Below, piece after piece: positions 1 to 5,973 of a stretch of DNA of 7,965 nt. The notes below the pieces were generated by a model. It searched no databases. It was not told where the DNA came from and saw only the letters and a list, made by a program, of their open reading frames with translations. Origin of the DNA: Acidobacteriota bacterium (lineage in GTDB: Bacteria; Acidobacteriota; Vicinamibacteria; Vicinamibacterales; JAFNAJ01); the NCBI GenBank assembly GCA_017860085.1, contig JAFNAJ010000102.1, forward strand, positions 1 to 7,965, written 5' to 3'. How positions within the stretch are numbered: position 1 is the stretch's first letter; every line of letters starts with the position of its first letter. The translations under genes and the position numbers were made by a program.

Positions 1-54
1 CTGACCCACGCGCGCGAACTGGCTCTCGCTCACGTCATCCTCACGGCCCGCTGA
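1..54 (+). CDS. Possible C-terminal tail of a truncated plus-strand gene
   Basis: Frame 1 is open from the window edge to a TGA at 52-54 and encodes 17 residues (LTHARELALAHVILTAR). The codons have the coding-like pattern of this genome: G/C-rich first and third positions and a more mixed second position. The peptide could be the end of an alpha helix. A 6-bp inverted repeat follows 6 bp after the stop. The stretch is far too short to identify and another frame is also open across it, so this is only a possible gene end upstream of the SpoVG-like gene. Confidence 0.3.
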   Translation: MTHARELALAHVILTAR

Positions 55-60
55 GACAAC

Positions 61-79
61 GCCCGTTGACACGACGGGC
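61..79 (+). other. Small GC stem-loop after the gene tail
   Basis: GCCCGT (61-66) and ACGGGC (74-79) are perfect inverted repeats around a 7-nt loop. It lies just downstream of the TGA at 52-54, where a terminator for an upstream plus-strand gene would be expected. No T-run follows, so it is not a canonical intrinsic terminator. Confidence 0.3.
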
Positions 80-201
80 ACCCACGCCTCCCTGCGCCTC
101 CAGGCTGCCGGCACGGCGCCACCCCAAGTCGCGGCCTCTCTGCCGGTTGGGCCGACGCGACCCGCACATCGGCCGCTGGCACCCTCGGTGCAGGAACGTG
201 G

Positions 202-242
202 CGACATCGGCCCGGACCGAGGCCTGCGGTCCGGCCGGGTCG
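202..242 (+). other. Strong hairpin upstream of the SpoVG-like gene
   Basis: Positions 208-219 and 227-237 pair over 11 bp with a single bulged C around a 7-nt loop. Four more pairs (CGAC 202-205 with GTCG 239-242) close the base across a small internal loop. The base of the stem ends 10 nt before the GGAG ribosome-binding site at 253-256, so in a plus-strand transcript this would be the last leader structure before translation starts. A palindromic protein-binding site or chance GC pairing are alternatives. Confidence 0.4.
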
Positions 243-252
243 ACATCCTCAT

Positions 253-256
253 GGAG
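253..256 (+). promoter_or_regulatory. Ribosome-binding site that sets the 264 start
   Basis: GGAG lies 7 nt before the ATG at 264. This favours ATG 264 over the much earlier in-frame ATG at 66, which has no comparable site and would add a low-complexity N-terminus. Confidence 0.6.
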
Positions 257-263
257 CGCCACG

Positions 264-566
264 ATGGTCGTCAAGATCCTGCCAAACGACAAGGGGAATC
301 CTCCGGGCAAGCTCGCGGACGCCGAACTGCACTTCAGCGACCACGAGCTCGACGGGCTCAAGCTGATCGGTTTCGCGATCTGGGAGCGCCGAGGCGGCAA
401 CGGTCGCAACGTCACGTTTCCAGCCCGTCAATACTCCGTCAACGGTGAGCGACGCAGTTTCGCGCTGCTGCGCCCCGTCGTCGACGCCACCGCCCAGGAG
501 CGCCTGCGCGACCTGATTCTCGGAGCCTATGCCGACCACGAGCAGCAGGCGGCCATGGCCAGCTGA
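264..566 (+). CDS. SpoVG-like small protein (100 aa)
   Basis: The 100-residue protein starts MVVKILPNDKG and has no signal peptide or membrane segment, so it is probably cytoplasmic. The predicted order is a beta hairpin (about 16-41), a turn rich in Gly/Arg (42-48), a strand with VTFPARQ (50-56), a turn with NGER (60-63), a strand ending LLRPV (68-72), and a C-terminal helix (about 76-94, AQERLRDLILGAY). This resembles the SpoVG order, in which a strand carrying P(S/A)(K/R) is followed by a Gly-Glu turn, a second strand and a helix ending AVLAEY. SpoVG proteins bind nucleic acid and affect septation and sporulation genes in Firmicutes. That role cannot simply be carried over here, and the family call is my inference from pattern. 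The start follows a GGAG site at 253-256 and codon use is strongly G/C at third positions. The gene converges on the radical SAM gene, with 17 bp between their stops. Similar small proteins may occur on mobile elements, but no other mobile-element gene is visible. Confidence 0.75.
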   Translation: MVVKILPNDKGNPPGKLADAELHFSDHELDGLKLIGFAIWERRGGNGRNVTFPARQYSVNGERRSFALLRPVVDATAQERLRDLILGAYADHEQQAAMAS

Positions 567-583
567 GCATCGCCTCGCGGGCC

Positions 584-2329
584 TCAGGGGAGCACTGGGA
601 TGAACTGCTCGTTCTCCCGCGCACGCTTGGGCGGCAGCGTCCACTCCCCTCGGAGACCCTTGTCGTACTCGGCGCGGAAGAACGACTCCTTGACGCCGCC
701 GTCGATGATGTTCCAGGGGAGGTACCGGTCGTGGCTGCGATCGCGGTAGACCACCGCGTCAGCGTCGAACCCGACGTCGGCCACGGCCGCGCGCCAGTTG
801 TTGCCGTTGCGCTCGGCCGCCTCAATCACCCGTGCCACGCGTCGATCGCCGAGCGACAACAGCGCCTGGAAGTAGGCGTGCCGCTCCGACTTGATGTTGA
901 AGTACACGTTGTCGATGCCGGCGACAAGGCTGCGCAGGCGCTTGATCTTGCGGTCAAGCGAGGCCGGGCTCTCCATCGGCAGCCACTGGAAGGCGGTGCC
1001 GGGCTTCGGGACCATCGGGTTGACGCTCCCGACGATGCGACCCAGTCGCCCGCGTCGGCGGCCATGCTCGATCATCCGCTCGCGCATGGCCAGCGTGAGG
1101 TCTCTGATCCCCACCAGGTCGTCGTCTGTCTCGGTGGGCAGCCCGATCATGTAATAGAGCTTCAGGTTCTCGATCCCGCTCGCGAAGATGAGGTCGGCTT
1201 TCTCGACGATCTCATCGTTGGTCACCGTCTTGTTGATCACGCGCCGAAGCCGGTCCGACCCGGTTTCTGGGGCGATCGTGATCGATCGTTCTCCACTCTC
1301 GCGCAGCAGCCCAACGATCGTTGGCGTCAGGTCGTCGAGGCGAAGCGAGGCTGGGCTGATCGAGTAGCCCACGTCGACCAGCCGGCGCAGGATCTCCTCG
1401 ATGGCTGGGTGGTCGCACAGCGCGATGGAGACCAGCCCGACCCGAGACGCGTGTGGCCGGGCCGCCTCGGCCAGCTCGAGGATGCGCGGCGCCGGAAAGG
1501 CCCGCACCGGCAGGTAGTTGTAGCCCGCCCAACAGAAGCGGCACAGGTTCGCGCAGCCCCGCACCACCTCGACGAGGAACCGTGCGCCGAATTCCGTGTC
1601 CGGCGTGAAGATCGAGGTCGACGGCGGGTCGGCCGCGTCCGTGCGTGCCAGGGCGGCTTTGTGCACGACCGGCGGTGCACCGGTACCCGGGCGGGCCTCC
1701 AGACCCTCGAGCCGGCCGTCGTGGGCATGGCGCGGTTCGTAGAAGGACGGGATGTAGAAACCGCGCTGGCCTGCCAAGTGTCGCAGCACGGCGTCCCGGT
1801 CGGTGGCCGCCTCGAGCGCGGCGATGAGGGCGGGAACGAGCACCTCGCCCTCTCCCGCCGCCACGACATCGGCAAACGGCGCAAGGGGCTCGGGATTGAC
1901 GAAGGTGACGGCCCCTCCAATCACCACCAGCGGGTGGCGACCAGACCGTTCTGCGGCATACAACGGGATGTCGACCAGCCGCAGGATCGTGAGCACGTTG
2001 GTGTAGTCCCACTCGAAGGACACGGAGAAGGCGATGACGTCGAAATCGCGCAGGGGCGTCTGCGATTCCAACGACAGCAGCCGCGTGCCTCGGGCGAGCA
2101 TGCCCGCCAGCTCCTGCTTCGGCGGGAGGAATGCCCGTTCACACACGACGTCGTCGGCCTGGTTGAACAGGCGGTACACCGTCTGCAGGCCGAGATTCGA
2201 CATCCCGACGAAGTACGTGTTCGGAAAGACGAGCGCCACCTTGAGGCGTCCCGCGTGGGTCTTGCGGACGTATCCGACCTCGCGCGAGAGCACCTGCCGC
2301 AGACGCTCGCGAAGATCGCTGCTCTTCAT
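584..2329 (-). CDS. B12-binding-domain radical SAM protein (TIGR03960-like, 581 aa)
   Basis: A cytoplasmic iron-sulfur enzyme of unknown reaction. The N-terminal region (about 29-175) resembles a cobalamin-binding Rossmann domain, with VALVFPNTYFVGMSNLGL at 31-48 and VVIGGAVTFVNPEPLAPFAD at 135-154. I see no D-x-H-x-x-G cobalamin-ligand motif. The radical SAM core follows, with the 4Fe-4S cysteines C259, C263 and C266 as CX3CX2C in RGCANLCRFCWAG. Later core motifs are ITIAPETGSDRLRRVINK (350-367), YYMIGLPTETDDD (392-404) and PMVPKPGTAFQW (438-449). The C-terminus has LPWNIIDGGVKESFFRAEY (537-555). This layout and length fit the uncharacterised TIGR03960 family, which in other bacteria is often next to, or fused with, a DUF2344 protein; none is visible here. 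The ATG at 2329 is the first possible start after an in-frame TGA 6 codons upstream. It lacks a Shine-Dalgarno sequence (CATCCCCCC precedes it). It lies 213 bp after ftsZ on the same strand, but the gap holds its own promoter-like and leader signals. Confidence 0.93.
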   Translation of the reverse strand: MKSSDLRERLRQVLSREVGYVRKTHAGRLKVALVFPNTYFVGMSNLGLQTVYRLFNQADDVVCERAFLPPKQELAGMLARGTRLLSLESQTPLRDFDVIAFSVSFEWDYTNVLTILRLVDIPLYAAERSGRHPLVVIGGAVTFVNPEPLAPFADVVAAGEGEVLVPALIAALEAATDRDAVLRHLAGQRGFYIPSFYEPRHAHDGRLEGLEARPGTGAPPVVHKAALARTDAADPPSTSIFTPDTEFGARFLVEVVRGCANLCRFCWAGYNYLPVRAFPAPRILELAEAARPHASRVGLVSIALCDHPAIEEILRRLVDVGYSISPASLRLDDLTPTIVGLLRESGERSITIAPETGSDRLRRVINKTVTNDEIVEKADLIFASGIENLKLYYMIGLPTETDDDLVGIRDLTLAMRERMIEHGRRRGRLGRIVGSVNPMVPKPGTAFQWLPMESPASLDRKIKRLRSLVAGIDNVYFNIKSERHAYFQALLSLGDRRVARVIEAAERNGNNWRAAVADVGFDADAVVYRDRSHDRYLPWNIIDGGVKESFFRAEYDKGLRGEWTLPPKRARENEQFIPVLP

Positions 2330-2349
2330 GGGGGGATGTCGAAATCAGA

Positions 2350-2427
2350 CCAAGGTGCGGTGCCGTGAGCCGCCGAGACTCGCATCGACACCTCGTGCTG
2401 CGGCGGCGCCGATCACGGCTGCCTTGG
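2350..2427 (-). promoter_or_regulatory. Structured 5' leader of the radical SAM gene
   Basis: Read on the minus strand, three nested arms pair in order. CCAAGG (2427-2422) pairs with CCTTGG (2355-2350). GCCGTGA (2419-2413) pairs with TCACGGC (2368-2362). GCCGCCG (2407-2401) pairs with CGGCGGC (2375-2369). Together they give 20 bp of perfect arms, separated by a 2x6 internal loop and a 5-nt bulge, and enclose a 25-nt apical loop. The apical loop can form two tiny hairpins (CAC-GAG-GTG and TCG-ATG-CGA). The structure ends 20 nt before the ATG and begins about 2 nt after the start site predicted from the extended -10 motif. It could be a cis-regulatory RNA, a bidirectional terminator/insulator between ftsZ and this gene, or a DNA-level inverted repeat. 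I could not match it to a known riboswitch; no cobalamin-riboswitch B12 box is evident. Confidence 0.5.
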
Positions 2428-2430
2428 ATT

Positions 2431-2441
2431 TACACAGTGTA
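2431..2441. promoter_or_regulatory. Palindrome TACACAGTGTA, possible operator
   Basis: TACAC and GTGTA form a perfect 11-bp palindrome around one central base. It overlaps the candidate -10 hexamer, so a bound repressor would block transcription. TACA...TGTA half-sites recall BlaI/CopY-type operators, but those usually have a 2-bp centre and here it is 3 bp, so no regulator can be named. Confidence 0.3.
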
Positions 2442-2444
2442 CCA
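2436..2444 (-). promoter_or_regulatory. Extended -10 promoter candidate for the radical SAM gene
   Basis: On the minus strand the sequence TGGTACACT has a TGn extension followed by TACACT, 4 of 6 matches to TATAAT. It sits in the only AT-richer island of the gap. Start would be near A2429, giving a leader of about 100 nt. No good -35 is seen at 17 bp spacing, as can be the case for extended -10 promoters. Confidence 0.3.
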
Positions 2445-2509
2445 CGCGCCCGGCGAGGCCCCTCGGCCGTGCACGCTGCGGGAGACCGACCCGTGGCCCT
2501 GGTCACCCT

Positions 2510-2533
2510 CGCTCAGGCCCCGACGGCTGAGCG
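2510..2533 (-). terminator. Stem-loop just downstream of ftsZ
   Basis: CGCTCAG (2510-2516) and CTGAGCG (2527-2533) form a perfect 7-bp stem, with two more C-G pairs possible in the 10-nt loop. It begins 9 nt after the ftsZ TGA. There is no T-run after it on the minus strand, so it may be a weak or Rho-assisted terminator, or a 3' mRNA-stabilising hairpin, rather than a canonical intrinsic terminator. Confidence 0.4.
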
Positions 2534-2542
2534 CCGAGCGCG

Positions 2543-3751
2543 TCAGGACTCGCTCTGACGCCTGAGAAACGCCGGCACGTCGAGCGGCGACGGCGCCACT
2601 TCGTCGGTGGGAGCCGCCATGGCCCCGACGTCGAGCGCGGGCGTCAGGTCGACCATCGGCCGCCGCGAGATCGCCAGCCGTGCCGAGACACGCTCGGGCG
2701 CGAGTTCGGGCTTCCAGTTGCTGTAGCTCTGCAGGTCGACGGGCGTCGTCGCGCCGGAGGCCGTGGCGGTTGCCGGCCGGTCGAATCCCGTGGCGATCAC
2801 CGTGATCTTCACCCGGCCGTGCATGTCCGGGTCGACGACCGCGCCGAAGATGATGTTGGCGTCCTCGTGGGCCGCTTCCTGGATGATCGTCGAGGCTTCG
2901 CTCACCTCGACCAGGGAAATGTCCGGGCCGCCGGTGACGTTGATGATCACGCCCCGTGCGCCCCTGACCGACGTGTCCTCGAGCAGCGGGCTCGAGATTG
3001 CGCGGGTTGCGGCCTCGGTCGCACGGCTCTCCCCCTCGGCCACGCCCGTTCCCATGATCGCCAGGCCCATGCCGGACATGATGGTCTTGACGTCGGCGAA
3101 GTCGAGGTTGATGAGGCCCGGCACGAGGATGAGGTCGGAGATCCCCTGGATGGCCTGGCGCAGCACGTCGTCGGCCACGGCAAACGCGTCCCACATCGGC
3201 GTGCCACGATCGATCGTGGCGAGCAGCCGCTCGTTTGGAATCGTGATCACCGTGTCGACGCTGTCGCGCAGTTCGGCAAGCCCCTGCTCGGCCTGAACCG
3301 CGCGGCGCCGGCCCTCGAACTTGAAGGGCTTGGTGACGACGGCGATCGTCAGCGCGCCGAGCTCGGTCGCCAGGCTGGCGATCACCGGAGCCGCCCCGGT
3401 GCCGGTGCCGCCGCCGAGACCCGTGGTCACAAAGACCATGTCGGCGCCGTCGAGCGCCTCGATCAGCTTGTCGGTGTCCTCGAGGGCAGCCTGACGCCCG
3501 ACGTTGGGGTCGGCGCCTGCACCAAGTCCCTTCGTGAGTTTCGCGCCAATCTGCAGCTTGACCGGGGCGGTGCTGTATCCCAACGCCTGGGCATCAGTGT
3601 TGGCCACGATGAACTGCACGCCACTGAGACCCGCGCTCACCATGCGATTGACGGCATTCCCGCCGCCGCCGCCGACGCCGATCACCTTGATTCTCGCCCC
3701 CGCCCGGCCATCCTCGGCCAGCGTCAGCCGCAATCGCGTCTCGTCGATCAT
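2543..3751 (-). CDS. ftsZ: Cell division protein FtsZ
   Basis: A tubulin-like GTPase that polymerises into the cytokinetic ring at mid-cell and recruits the divisome. The 402-residue length is usual. After a short N-terminal tail come the nucleotide-binding loop GVGGGGGNAVNRM (25-37), the tubulin signature GLGGGTGTGAAPV (111-123), and the T7 synergy loop NLDFADVKTIM (215-225), whose Asp217 and Asp220 complete the GTPase site of the neighbouring subunit. A C-terminal subdomain follows (about 225-325, ending KITVIATGFDR), then a short variable linker of about 65 residues and the conserved tail DVPAFLRRQ (391-399), which binds FtsA and other partners. The ATG at 3751 has a strong site (GGGAGG) 5 nt upstream. 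It is the last fts gene, 50 bp after ftsA, with a hairpin and a 14-bp element shared with ftsQ in that gap. All key residues are present. Confidence 0.99.
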   Translation of the reverse strand: MIDETRLRLTLAEDGRAGARIKVIGVGGGGGNAVNRMVSAGLSGVQFIVANTDAQALGYSTAPVKLQIGAKLTKGLGAGADPNVGRQAALEDTDKLIEALDGADMVFVTTGLGGGTGTGAAPVIASLATELGALTIAVVTKPFKFEGRRRAVQAEQGLAELRDSVDTVITIPNERLLATIDRGTPMWDAFAVADDVLRQAIQGISDLILVPGLINLDFADVKTIMSGMGLAIMGTGVAEGESRATEAATRAISSPLLEDTSVRGARGVIINVTGGPDISLVEVSEASTIIQEAAHEDANIIFGAVVDPDMHGRVKITVIATGFDRPATATASGATTPVDLQSYSNWKPELAPERVSARLAISRRPMVDLTPALDVGAMAAPTDEVAPSPLDVPAFLRRQSES

Positions 3752-3757
3752 CGTGCC

Positions 3758-3771
3758 TCCCTACGTCCTCG
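3758..3771 (-). repeat. 14-bp ftsQ/ftsZ leader element, ftsZ copy
   Basis: On the minus strand CGAGGACGTAGGGA ends 6 nt before the ftsZ ATG. The identical 14-mer lies at 5974-5987, also ending 6 nt before the ftsQ ATG. Its AGGGA end is part of the Shine-Dalgarno sequence, but the upstream CGAGGACGT is not needed for that. Confidence 0.6.
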
Positions 3772-3778
3772 TCTCACA

Positions 3779-3801
3779 GGCTCCGCGTCACCGACGCAGC
3801 C
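3779..3801 (-). other. Intercistronic hairpin, ftsA-ftsZ
   Basis: On the minus strand GGCT-GCGTC-GGT-GACGC-GG-AGCC folds into a 9-bp stem with a 2-nt bulge and a 3-nt loop. It starts on the base immediately after the ftsA stop codon. No T-run follows. It could be an mRNA processing or stability element that lets ftsZ be expressed above ftsA, or partial attenuation. Confidence 0.45.
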
Positions 3802-5043
3802 TCATCCCTGAAAGAACTCCCGGAACAGTCCCCGCAACCGCCCCGCGACGCGGCCAAGGGCGCCCACGCCCGCCAGCCGCGCGGCCTCGCTCGCGCCGTT
3901 GCGATGCGCGTACATCACCAGGCCGACCGCCGTGGCGAACGCCGGGCTGTTGACGTGATCGGTCAGGCCCCCGATCCCGGTCGGGTAGCCCCGGCGGATT
4001 GGCAAGTCGAAGATCTGCTCGGCGATCTCGGCCATGCCCTCGAGCATGGCGCCGCCCCCGGTCAACACGATGCCCGAGTGGAGCATCTTCTCGTAGCCTG
4101 CCCGTTGAATCTCGTCCCACAGCAGGTGGAAGACCTCCTCAGCGCGCGGCTGCAGAATCTCGGAGAGGATGCGGCGCGGCATGATGCGCGGCTTCCGCCC
4201 GCCGACGCTCGCCACCTCGATCACCTCGTCTTCGCCAACCATGCTGGCCAGTGCACATCCCGACCGGCGTTTCACCCGTTCGGCATCGGGCACGGGCGTC
4301 CGCAGCCCGACGGCGATGTCGTTGGTGAAGTGTTCCCCGCCAACCGAGACGACGCCGGTGTGCCAGAGGCTGCCACGCTCGAAGATCGCGAAGTCGGTCG
4401 TGCCGCCCCCGATGTCGACCAGCGCAACGCCGAGCTCGCGCTCGTCCGGCGTCAGCACGGCCTCGGCGGCCGCCAACTGCTCGAGCACCGTGTCGGCCAC
4501 CTCGATGCCCGCACGATTGACGCAGGCCACCACGTTCTGCGTGGACGAGGCGGTGCCGGTGACCACGTGCACGTTGACCTCGAGGCGAGAGCCGGTCATG
4601 CCGACGGGCGCCCCGATCCCCTCCTGGTCATCCACGACGAAGTCCTGGGGGAGCACGTGGAGGATCTCGCGGCCGCTCGGGAGCGCGACAGCCTTGGCGG
4701 CGTCGATCGCCCGGCGCACGTCCTCTCGGGTGATCTCCCGGTTCTTGCCAGCGACGGCGACGACGCCGCGGCTGTTGAACCCCTTGACGTGGGCCCCCGA
4801 CAGCGCGAGGTGCGCCGTGTCGATCTCGATGCCCGCTGTCAGCTCGGCTTCGTCGATGGCCCGCTTGATCGAATCGACGGCGGCCTCGAGGTTCACGACG
4901 AGACCGCGCTTGATCCCGCGGGAGTCGGCAAAGCCTATCCCTGCAATGTCGACTGAGCCGTCGTCCATCACCTCGCCGACGATGGCAGTGACCTTCGATG
5001 TGCCGACGTCCAGCCCAACGAGATAGCGCTCTTTACGTGCCAC
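3802..5043 (-). CDS. ftsA: Cell division protein FtsA
   Basis: An actin-fold ATPase that anchors FtsZ filaments to the inner membrane and links the Z-ring to downstream divisome proteins. The 413-residue length is usual. Visible elements are the phosphate-1 motif VGLDVGTSKVTAIVGE (9-24), the 1C (SHS2-like) domain at about 84-162, the phosphate-2 motif VALVDIGGGTTDFAIF (206-221), the adenosine-site motif GIVLTGGGAMLEGM (324-337), and a C-terminal amphipathic helix (about 397-412, GRVAGRLRGLFREFFQ) that should insert in the membrane. The start is GTG at 5043. A strong GGAGGG site (5052-5047) lies only 3 nt upstream, and the product begins MARKERYLVGLDVG as FtsA proteins typically do. It follows ftsQ by 63 bp and precedes ftsZ by 50 bp, the classical order. 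Nothing appears missing. Confidence 0.98.
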   Translation of the reverse strand: MARKERYLVGLDVGTSKVTAIVGEVMDDGSVDIAGIGFADSRGIKRGLVVNLEAAVDSIKRAIDEAELTAGIEIDTAHLALSGAHVKGFNSRGVVAVAGKNREITREDVRRAIDAAKAVALPSGREILHVLPQDFVVDDQEGIGAPVGMTGSRLEVNVHVVTGTASSTQNVVACVNRAGIEVADTVLEQLAAAEAVLTPDERELGVALVDIGGGTTDFAIFERGSLWHTGVVSVGGEHFTNDIAVGLRTPVPDAERVKRRSGCALASMVGEDEVIEVASVGGRKPRIMPRRILSEILQPRAEEVFHLLWDEIQRAGYEKMLHSGIVLTGGGAMLEGMAEIAEQIFDLPIRRGYPTGIGGLTDHVNSPAFATAVGLVMYAHRNGASEAARLAGVGALGRVAGRLRGLFREFFQG

Positions 5044-5072
5044 GGACCCTCCAGAGCTGTTGTGCCAGGCGA

Positions 5073-5092
5073 CGCCGGCCGTGGGTCCGGCG
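5073..5092 (-). other. Intercistronic hairpin, ftsQ-ftsA
   Basis: On the minus strand CGCCGG (5092-5087) pairs with CCGGCG (5078-5073) around an 8-nt loop, 14 nt after the ftsQ stop. No T-run follows. The gap is repetitive in GCCGG, so several registers are possible and chance pairing is plausible. Confidence 0.3.
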
Positions 5093-5106
5093 GGCCTCCG
5101 GCATCA

Positions 5107-5967
5107 TCACTCGCCCCCCGGTGGCGCAACCGGCAGGTTCATCGCCTGCGCGCCGGTTCCACCCAGCGGACGCACGAACACACGGTGCTCGAACCGCAAA
5201 TCCACGTAGTCGATCTCGGGAACCCGCTCGCGCAGAGCGGGCGCCAGCTCCAGGTACGACCGGATGCGAGGCACGTAGTCGCGGTCGCCGAGGTGCAGTT
5301 GGGCCCCGTCCCCGTCGAGCATCACCACGACGTCCCTCGGGTTCGCCACATTGACCTGGGACAGCCTCTCCAGCAGGTCGGTCTCTGCCCCGAGCGCCGC
5401 CAGCAGGTCGGCAGCCGCGGCGGAGCCCTCCGGCGCCGAATCGGGTCCCAGCCCGTCGACGACCGGCAGATCAAGATCGGCGTACGCCGGGCCGTAGTCG
5501 TCGATGACGCCCCCCTCCACATCGATCAGGTAGAGCCGGCCGCGCTGACGACCGATGGCCATCGGGTCGCGCTCGGCAATCGTGATCTCCACGGTTGAAG
5601 GCAGCACACGCCGGAGGTTCGCATCCGCCACCCACGGCGAGCGGAAGAGGCGCGTCCTCCACTCGTCGAGGTCCACGGCCAGGATGTGCTGGCCCCGCAT
5701 GCCCGCGACGAGGCGCATCGCCTCGTCGCTCGCAAGTCGGTGGTTGCCCCGCACCGTCAGCCGCTGCACGCGCAGGGCAGGCGACGTCCCAACCCAGCGG
5801 GCCGTGGTGCCGACCACCGCGGCCACGACCCCCAGCGCCAGCAGCCATCGGGCGAGCGCCAGCGCGCGCGCGAGGTGAGCCCGTCGGCGCCGCGCGGCCG
5901 GCCGCACCTGCGATCGGCGGAAGCGCTTGTCCTCAGGCGCGCGGACCACTCGGCTTGCGTCGCTCAT
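5107..5967 (-). CDS. ftsQ: Cell division protein FtsQ (DivIB family)
   Basis: A bitopic inner-membrane divisome protein whose periplasmic part bridges FtsA/FtsK and the FtsBL/FtsWI synthase complex. The 286-residue protein has a basic cytoplasmic tail (about 1-40, many Arg), one membrane segment (about 41-57, WLLALGVVAAVVGTTARWV), then a POTRA domain (about 66-133) beginning LRVQRLTVRGNHRLASDEAM and containing the FRSPWVADANLRRVLPSTVEITIAERDP stretch (split here as FRSPWVADANLRR 108-120 and VLPSTVEITIAERDP 121-135). The C-terminal FtsQ beta domain (about 143-266) ends YVDLRFEHRVFVRP (254-267), typical of the family. The ATG at 5967 has AGGGA 6 nt upstream, overlapping the murC stop codon (TAGGGA), which suggests translational coupling. 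It lies directly after murC with only 9 bp between them. Confidence 0.95.
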   Translation of the reverse strand: MSDASRVVRAPEDKRFRRSQVRPAARRRRAHLARALALARWLLALGVVAAVVGTTARWVGTSPALRVQRLTVRGNHRLASDEAMRLVAGMRGQHILAVDLDEWRTRLFRSPWVADANLRRVLPSTVEITIAERDPMAIGRQRGRLYLIDVEGGVIDDYGPAYADLDLPVVDGLGPDSAPEGSAAAADLLAALGAETDLLERLSQVNVANPRDVVVMLDGDGAQLHLGDRDYVPRIRSYLELAPALRERVPEIDYVDLRFEHRVFVRPLGGTGAQAMNLPVAPPGGE

Positions 5968-5973
5968 CCCGTT

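Larger units (their letters stand above)
55..263. other. Non-coding leader region rich in inverted repeats
   Basis: There is no convincing gene here. Frame 3 stays open through it, but the translation is Arg/Pro/Ser-rich and looks like a GC-rich shadow. Four inverted repeats are visible: 61-79; 128-161 (GTCGCG with CGCGAC, plus GCC/GGC inside); 179-191 (GCACC, CTC loop, GGTGC); and 202-242, the strongest. Chance hairpins are common in GC-rich DNA, but the density just upstream of the 264 start codon suggests a structured 5' leader. I found no tRNA T-loop, no convincing -10 element and no long direct repeat. Confidence 0.35.

Noticed and set aside
66..71. Perfect TTGACA, a consensus -35 hexamer
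   Set aside because: No -10-like hexamer is found at 16-18 bp downstream (the 17-bp position reads TCCCTG), and the motif falls in the loop of a small hairpin.
230..252. T-loop-like GGGTCGACATCC, possible tRNA 3' half
   Set aside because: It lacks the TTCRA core and no matching acceptor or anticodon arm can be found; the bases are better explained by the 202-242 hairpin.
66..263. N-terminal extension of the SpoVG-like gene from ATG 66
   Set aside because: The 66 added residues are Arg/Pro/Ser-rich without homology-like pattern, while ATG 264 has a good GGAG site and begins the well-patterned domain.
563..587. CTGAG...CTCAG inverted repeat spanning both convergent stop codons, as a bidirectional terminator
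   Set aside because: Only 5 bp pair around a 15-nt loop and there is no T-run on either side; too weak to call.
731..2368. Long plus-strand open frame (545 codons) antisense to the radical SAM gene
   Set aside because: The opposite strand carries a complete radical SAM protein with all motifs. The antisense product is His/Arg/Asp-rich with no recognisable domain, as expected from a GC-rich third-position shadow.
2034..2565. Plus-strand open frames over the radical SAM start and the 2330-2542 gap
   Set aside because: Products are Arg/Ser/Pro-rich, have no ribosome-binding site and read through the inverted repeat and the end of ftsZ; no sign of a real gene.
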